Below are positions 59,276 to 64,000 of a DNA stretch of 64,000 nt, one piece after another. Source of the DNA: Symbiodinium natans. Lineage: Eukaryota; Sar; Dinophyceae; Suessiales; Symbiodiniaceae. A program made the position numbers and the translations under genes. Under the pieces are notes generated by a model that worked only from the letters and a program-made list of their open reading frames with translations, ran no database searches and had not been told where the DNA came from. Within the stretch, counting starts at the first letter, position 1; each line of letters begins with the position of its first letter. The stretch lies in contig CAJNDS010001112.1 of NCBI GenBank assembly GCA_905221605.1, positions 628,972-692,971 on the forward strand, written 5' to 3'.

Positions 59276-60020
59276 TCAACCCTGAAACCCTCAGCCCTTA
59301 ATCCCCTACTAAGCCGGGAGGCCGGCTGTTGATGAAGCCACGCACTCTCTCTCTCCCTCCTTCCCTCCCTCCCTACCCGCAGTCATTTAGGTTTAGGGCT
59401 TAGGGTTTAGAGCTTAGAGTTTGGCCAAGAGTATACTGACTCCACCAAACTCACCAACTGCAGTAAACTGCCTACCCTGAACCCTTAAACCCTCAACCCT
59501 GAAACCCCTAAACCCCTAAACTCTTCAACCCTTGAACCCTGGAAACCCTTAAACCCTTAATTTCTTGAACCCCTCAACCCTTAAACCCTAGACACCCCTA
59601 GACCCGTAAGCTTAGACCCTAGTCTCACAGCATCCCACAGTCATGAAACGCTCAAGTCCTTGGGGTGTAGGGCTTAAAGTTTAGAGTTTAGCAACACTTA
59701 GGTGAACACCATGTGGGGTGCAACTCAGGGCCTACGCTTCTAAACCCCTAGACACAAACACCCAAACCCTAAACCCTAAACCCTAAACCCCAAAGCCTGA
59801 ACCCTAAACCCCTAAACTTTAAACCCCTAAACCCTACACCGGGACACAAACCCAGGCCATAGGGTCAGCTCGCTAGTGAGAAAAAAAACCCTCGCTCCAT
59901 CTTCCAATGTTTTCCTTCCTGCACAGCTGGGCATCTTCCAATTAGGGTTTAGGGTTTAGGGTTTGGGGTTTGGGGTTTGGGGTTTAGGGTTTAGGGTTTG
60001 GGGTCTAGGGTTTAGGCTTT
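59270..60020. other. array-rich region, no clear gene
   Basis: Degenerate CCCTAAA/TTTAGGG runs at 59276-59300, 59475-59600, 59760-59840 and 59943-60025. The sequence between shows short ambiguous frames only. Confidence 0.5.
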
Positions 60021-60265
60021 AGGGGTCAGGCTTGGGAGTCATACTCGGACACCTAAGGCCCTAATGCTGCACCCCTACAGTCAGCCGTTCCCTTAACATG
60101 CGCCGAATATGGCCCTCATGTTCCCCTAGAGGATCCTGAAAAAGGGTCCCCAAACTCATACCACCTTATGGGGCCTAAGGTAGAGTCCCACTTATCTTAA
60201 TCTGGAAGGCCGAGGCACTCAAGCAGATCACCTAATAAAGACAGAACTCTGCCTCAGCCCGTGTT

Positions 60266-61430
60266 TCAACACCCAAAGGATCCCAGGATATCCCAGGTAC
60301 CAAACAGCCGAGCCACTGGCGCGCGCTCTCGTCGCAAGTTCCTCGCGCTGGAGCTTGGCACCATGGTCCTGTCGAGGCGTGTGTACGACGCGCCAAGCAG
60401 AGATGCTATGAAGCAATCAGAGTTGAAGTACAGAAATCGCTCGGGCCAGCGTCGCACCGTCAAGAACAGAAATGCCTTCAGCATCATCGGGCCTTCAGCA
60501 GCGTCTTGAGTGCAAAATTGCCCGCGCGGCTGGCGATATCCTCGTTCACGCACCAGATGTCACGGTTTCATCTGTCAATCCTCTTCTTCTTATTCTTCTT
60601 CTTTCTCTTCTTCCTCTCCTCCTTCTTCTTCTTCTTCCTCTTCTTCCTCTCCTCCTTCTTCTTCTTCTTCTTCCTCTTCTTCCTCTCCTCCTCCTTCTTC
60701 TCCTTCTTCTGATTCTTCTTCTTATTTGTTCTTCCTCTTCTTCTGCTTGCTTCTCAGCAGGCTTTGGGATTAGGGACAAACCTCGTCACCCGCACACTCA
60801 TGCACCCGTGGTCTTTAGGAGGTCCGGGTGGTACTCCACTGGTATGCAAAGGTTTAGGGTTTAGGGTTTAGGGTTTAGGGTTTGGGGTTTGGGGTTTAGG
60901 GTTTAGGGCTTAGGCTTTAGTTCAGGGTTTATAGCACTGCGGTCGCTCAAGCCCTGGCCCTCACTCTCACCAGACGGTGTGAAACTTGCGAGGGTCAGCT
61001 TGTGCGGCCGACGTGGCCGACTTCACTCCAAGCCTACCCAGAGCCTCCAAAACCCCTTACTTAAGGAATATCCCTTAAAGTTTTCATAGGAACCCTAATA
61101 TGATTTGAGGTATATTCCTTAATTAAGGAATATCCCTTAAATTTTTTAATAGGAACCCTAATATGATTTGAAGGTATATTCCTCAATTAAGGGGTTTTGG
61201 GGTCTCTGGGTACTGCTACATCAGCTGGAGGCCGACGTGAACCAACTTACTATGAAAATCCACTCTCCCCAAAGAGCCCAATATGGCTTAATTGAGGAAT
61301 ATTCCTTAAATCATATAGGGATCCTTAAGATAATTTAAGGTATATTCCTTAGTTAAGCAATATTGGGCTCTTTGGGTCAGTTCCTGACCACATCCTCTCT
61401 TTCAGGGGCCCGTAAAAAGTCGACCATTCC
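60266..61430 (-). CDS. exon series, product unknown
   Basis: Blocks high to low: MVDFLRAPEREDVV before a GA donor (61432-61390); LGVKSATSAAQADPRKFHTV before GTGAGA (61022-60965), flanked by an IE-1 copy; IPVEYHPDLLKTTGA (about 60850-60800); DVWCVNEDIASRAGNFALKT (60560-60485); and FLTVRRWPERFLYFNSDCFI then ASLLGASYTRLDRTM to TGA at 60266. The last two are in different frames, so an intron or frameshift lies between. No family recognised. Confidence 0.4.
60580..60755. repeat. (TTC)n microsatellite
   Basis: CTT/TCC-rich tract of about 175 bp with partial 45-bp periodicity (CCTCTTCTTCCTCTCCTCCT recurs). Confidence 0.97.
61027..61212. mobile_element. IE-1 variant with duplicated interior
   Basis: CCCAGAGCCTCCAAAACCCC to GGGGTTTTGGGGTCTCTGGG. 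The inner AAGGAATATCCCTTAAA..AGGAACCCTAATATGATTT block occurs twice (61061-61116 and 61124-61181). Confidence 0.85.
61267..61378. mobile_element. IE-2 element
   Basis: CCCAAAGAGCCCAATATGGC to GCAATATTGGGCTCTTTGGG. Confidence 0.85.
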
Positions 61431-61582
61431 TACGCGAGGTCTGAGGGTGCCGCAAGGCCTCTCTGTTCCCGAAGGGTGCGTGGCTGTTGGGCGACTACGG
61501 ATGAAACAGATGATGTGTGAAACCTTGAATCAACGTTAAAGTAGACAAACGTGCATTTCGTGCACACTTATTGTTCAGTCAA

Positions 61583-62700
61583 GGCTCCATTGGTGTTTGC
61601 CCCAACACGTCGACTGAGTTGACCTGTGCTCGGCACGGTAAGATTGGTCCCTATATAAGACCCAGAAGGAAAGACTACCAAAAACAAGGCTTCCTAATAT
61701 GGGGCGTGGGGCCCAAGATCTAGTCCTCTTAAGACTCCCTATAGGACCCATCCAACTGCCAACTGCGCTGTTCCGTGTTTTGTTTTCTTGCTACCCCGTG
61801 CGCAGCATGGAATGCTGACACTACTTCCCCTCAGATCATAGGAGCGCAAGACTGCAAGCAGTTCTCCAAACTCTATATGGCCCTCTCAGGGGTTTGTCGG
61901 GTACCCTAACCTGGGCATACGGCTCCACAATGCAACAGGGACTTGCAAGACGGGACCCTAGTTTAGAGAACTGGGCAGATGAGCCCCTTGAACCCTAAAC
62001 CCTAAGCCCTTTTTTGCCACTGGGCTGGGAATAAACCCTAAGCCCTAAACCCTAAACCCTCAACCCTAAACCGCACCGGGACATCATGCCAAGGCGCCAG
62101 AGCTCGATGTTGCAGAAGAGTCTTTGCCACCTCCAGGGATCCGGGTCCTGTCGTGCTGCTCGCCTGGCCCAAGGAACCCAAGCCTCCTTTAATAAAAGCA
62201 TATAGAACAGCATACCTTCTACTGAGCACTTGTTGAACAAGAAGTTGAGGTTCAAAGAGTGGAAAGCCGAGCTGCCGATATACCTATATAAACCCTTAAC
62301 CCTAAATCCAGTTCTCACAGGCCTGCTGTGCGGCTCAGCTCATGACGCGTGCTGTCTTGGGGATATCTTGGGATGCTGCGTGGAGCCCACGAAACAAAGC
62401 AACTATTGACAGTCACTTGTGCGAGCCCAAGCGGCGATGTGGATTGGCGTGCTTCCGACGTAGTTGCTGACATTTGGATCAACATTCCTTCCCAGCAGCG
62501 TCTCGACCTGTGACCGTGTCGCGCATGTGGCGACCCGACTTCAAAGGAAAGACCATTCACCAAACAAATCACTAAGTCACTGTGCATGGGACAGCTTGTT
62601 CAGCTTCATGCCGCCAACTGGGTCCGCTCCAACCGGCCTCGCTTGCGTTTCCGGATGCTGCGGCATGGCAAAGCAGCCAGGTCTTTGTCTGCAAGTCCAC
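61583..62700 (-). CDS. ankyrin-repeat protein (partial)
   Basis: Exon 62538 to about 62415 reads VATCATRSQVETLLGRNVDP then NVSNYVGSTPIHIAAWARTS: the ankyrin pattern VExLLxxxxDPNxxxxxGxTPxHxAA. A second exon (about 61632-61583) reads RAQVNSVDVLGQTPMEP, another repeat fragment. A block at 62700-62590 includes KTWLLCHAAASGNAS, also ankyrin-like. Ankyrin repeats mediate protein-protein contacts; no partner domain or catalytic module was found, so the role is open. Exon ends are approximate, and the gene probably extends above 62.8 kb, past an IE-1 copy. Confidence 0.6.
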
Positions 62701-62707
62701 CTGTTCC

Positions 62708-62822
62708 CGGATCTTCCCCAAAACCCCTTAGCAAAGCAGCATACCCTCATCCATAACAATGATCCTTAGCATAAATTAGGTCCAGGGTATACTCCTGAAT
62801 TAAGGGGTTTTGGAAGATCCGG
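62708..62822. mobile_element. IE-1 element
   Basis: CGGATCTTCCCCAAAACCCC to GGGGTTTTGGAAGATCCGG. Confidence 0.85.
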
Positions 62823-62989
62823 ATTTGCAGCTGCCAGTCCCAACAAAAAACCAATGGAGAACCCATCGCACGAACCGATTCTTAGCCACTCCTGCTGTCC
62901 GCACAACCGCAAAGCCCGACATGTGCCATACTCCCCTAAACCCTAAACCCCAAACCCCAAACCCTAAACCCCAAACTCTAAACCTCGTA

Positions 62990-63397
62990 CTAGGACTTCG
63001 TAACTACCAAGCAGCCTATGTCGTCGCAAACTTCCCAAGGTGCATCTTTACAACGGGTCATCATTGAATCCGAAAGCCTTACAACACAGCCCACATGGTT
63101 GGTGACTTCCAGCCTCTGCGTGTGGCTGAACTTTGGCTGCCGTCCTAAGCATGCTTCTTGGGTCCAGGATTCAGGCGTTGTGGGTGGGGAGCAGCCAGAA
63201 GAAGCAGCAGAAACAGAAAAAGAAGAAGAAGCAGCGGCAGCAGGAGGAGCAGCAGGATCAGCAGCTCCACCAGCGTCAGATGCATATTCAAGACCACACA
63301 AAGTGACGACGCTCGCAAGGATGGCACCCCTAAAAGAACACCATCCTCGACCGTCGGCACTGTTGGCCCGCAAAGCTTCAAAAGTGGCGACAGTCAC
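62990..63397 (-). CDS. possible exon, Ala/Ser-rich, unknown
   Basis: A 135-codon minus-strand frame: FEALRANSADGRGWCSFRGA, an Ala/Ser low-complexity middle from a GAA/GCA microsatellite, then KFSHTQRLEVTNHVGCVV. A 128-codon plus-strand frame overlaps fully. I favour minus because the neighbours are on minus, but cannot exclude plus. Confidence 0.35.
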   Translation of the reverse strand: MTVATFEALRANSADGRGWCSFRGAILASVVTLCGLEYASDAGGAADPAAPPAAAASSSFSVSAASSGCSPPTTPESWTQEACLGRQPKFSHTQRLEVTNHVGCVVRLSDSMMTRCKDAPWEVCDDIGCLVVTKS

Positions 63398-63492
63398 GGT
63401 TTAGGGTTTAGGGTTTAGGGTTTAGGGTTTAGGGTTTAGGGTTTAGGGTTTAGGGTTTAGGGTTTAGGGTTTAGGGTTTAGGGTTTAGGGGT
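63398..63492 (+). repeat. TTTAGGG array
   Basis: Thirteen perfect units. Confidence 0.98.
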
Positions 63493-63686
63493 GATTCCGA
63501 CATCCACCATCCCTGTGAAAGTAGGGACAAGCGGATTGGGGGGCTTAGGGCTTAGGGTTTACCATTCCTGTTTCTGGGGGTCATTTCCCGTAAACCCTAA
63601 ACCCCAGACCCTGTCCGCAGACCCCCCAACTATCCAAGCGAGAGCCCTTCGCAGCAGAAGTTGCAGCCAAACAGCCCAACCAAGCA

Positions 63687-63795
63687 GCCACTCAATTCAA
63701 TCCACGTCGCATCGTTGAGAGTTGGTCTTTCGTGGCAGCCTCCCTGTTCAGGGACTTGCAGAATTGCTCGGCTTCCACGGTGTCCTGTAGTTGGA
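63687..63795 (-). CDS. terminal exon, coiled-coil, unknown
   Basis: Minus strand reads QLQDTVEAEQFCKSLNREAA then TKDQLSTMRRGLN and TGA: a charged helical end of an unknown protein. Upstream, past the array at 63796-63845, FCPACKRTVDEPC (about 63890-63850) is a possible zinc-binding CxxC segment of the same gene, cut by the window edge. Confidence 0.4.
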
Positions 63796-64000
63796 TTTAG
63801 GGTTTGGGGTTTGGGGTTTGGGGTTTAGGGTTTAAGGTTTAAGTTTGGCACGCATGGCTCATCCACAGTCCTCTTGCACGCCGGGCAAAAGGCCACCAAC
63901 GGTGCCACAGCACGCCATCAGCGGATCTGCAGAACTTAAACTCCTAAAGTAGGAATGCGCAGCCAGCACTGGAAGCAGCTGCGGCGTGATAGAAAAGCAA

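Noticed and set aside
60472-60864. Leu-, Ser- and Arg-rich ORFs up to 130 codons
   Set aside because: TTC microsatellite translated in different frames.

Overview
This window looks like nuclear DNA of a dinoflagellate or a close alveolate relative. The reasons are intron-dense genes with non-canonical donors (GC and GA besides GT), almost all recognisable coding on one strand, very short gaps between genes, plant-type TTTAGGG repeats throughout, and a CCCH zinc-finger protein of a type I associate with dinoflagellates. No rRNA, tRNA, CRISPR array or intact virus was seen. Open reading frames are mostly single exons of 25-220 codons, so genes were rebuilt by eye from exon/intron phase. Only a few have recognisable products.

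Best-supported content, all on the minus strand: a CCCH zinc-finger protein (2420-3109); a complete 12-exon ALG10/DIE2 alpha-1,2-glucosyltransferase gene (31229-34534; 1347 coding nt, 448 aa, every junction in phase); a coiled-coil-rich gene just upstream of it (34892-38414); another multi-exon gene that stops 121 nt before that one starts (38536 upward); a large-exon gene at 50.5-52.8 kb; a TKL-like protein kinase with an altered catalytic loop (53.3-57.4 kb); a likely phytanoyl-CoA-dioxygenase-like exon pair (21.8-22.5 kb); and an ankyrin-repeat gene (61.6-62.7 kb). Other minus-strand exon clusters (10.7-11.9, 14.3-15.3, 16.0-18.0, 18.7-21.1, 24.6-27.7, 29.9-31.1, 41.8-44.8, 48.5-49.0, 57.9-59.3, 60.3-61.4 kb) read as protein but were not identified; their joins are tentative.

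The space between exons is filled by two kinds of material. First, at least ten families of short (about 80-200 bp) terminal-inverted-repeat elements, named IE-1 to IE-10 plus one minor family here. They sit in introns and behave like introners: where exon phase can be checked, they are exactly the removed intron, and the flanking direct repeat supplies splice signals. Second, about 80 blocks of (TTTAGGG)n/(CCCTAAA)n in both orientations, from two to about thirty units. They form introns, sit at the edge of introns, or interrupt the IE elements. The most interesting possibility is that interstitial telomere-type arrays act here as intron-forming insertions. Supporting cases are a 122-nt ALG10 intron with a 10-bp flanking duplication, a 163-bp array block bracketed by a 20-bp exact direct repeat, and introns that begin exactly at GTTTAG.

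Layout: 0-10 kb, mostly arrays and IE elements with scattered possible exons; 10-31 kb, a dense minus-strand exon series; 31-44 kb, the best-resolved genes; 45-48.4 kb, gene-poor with diverged dispersed repeats; 48.4-64 kb, further minus-strand genes with large microsatellites at 14.9, 26.1, 30.6, 49.7, 53.0, 57.7 and 60.7 kb.
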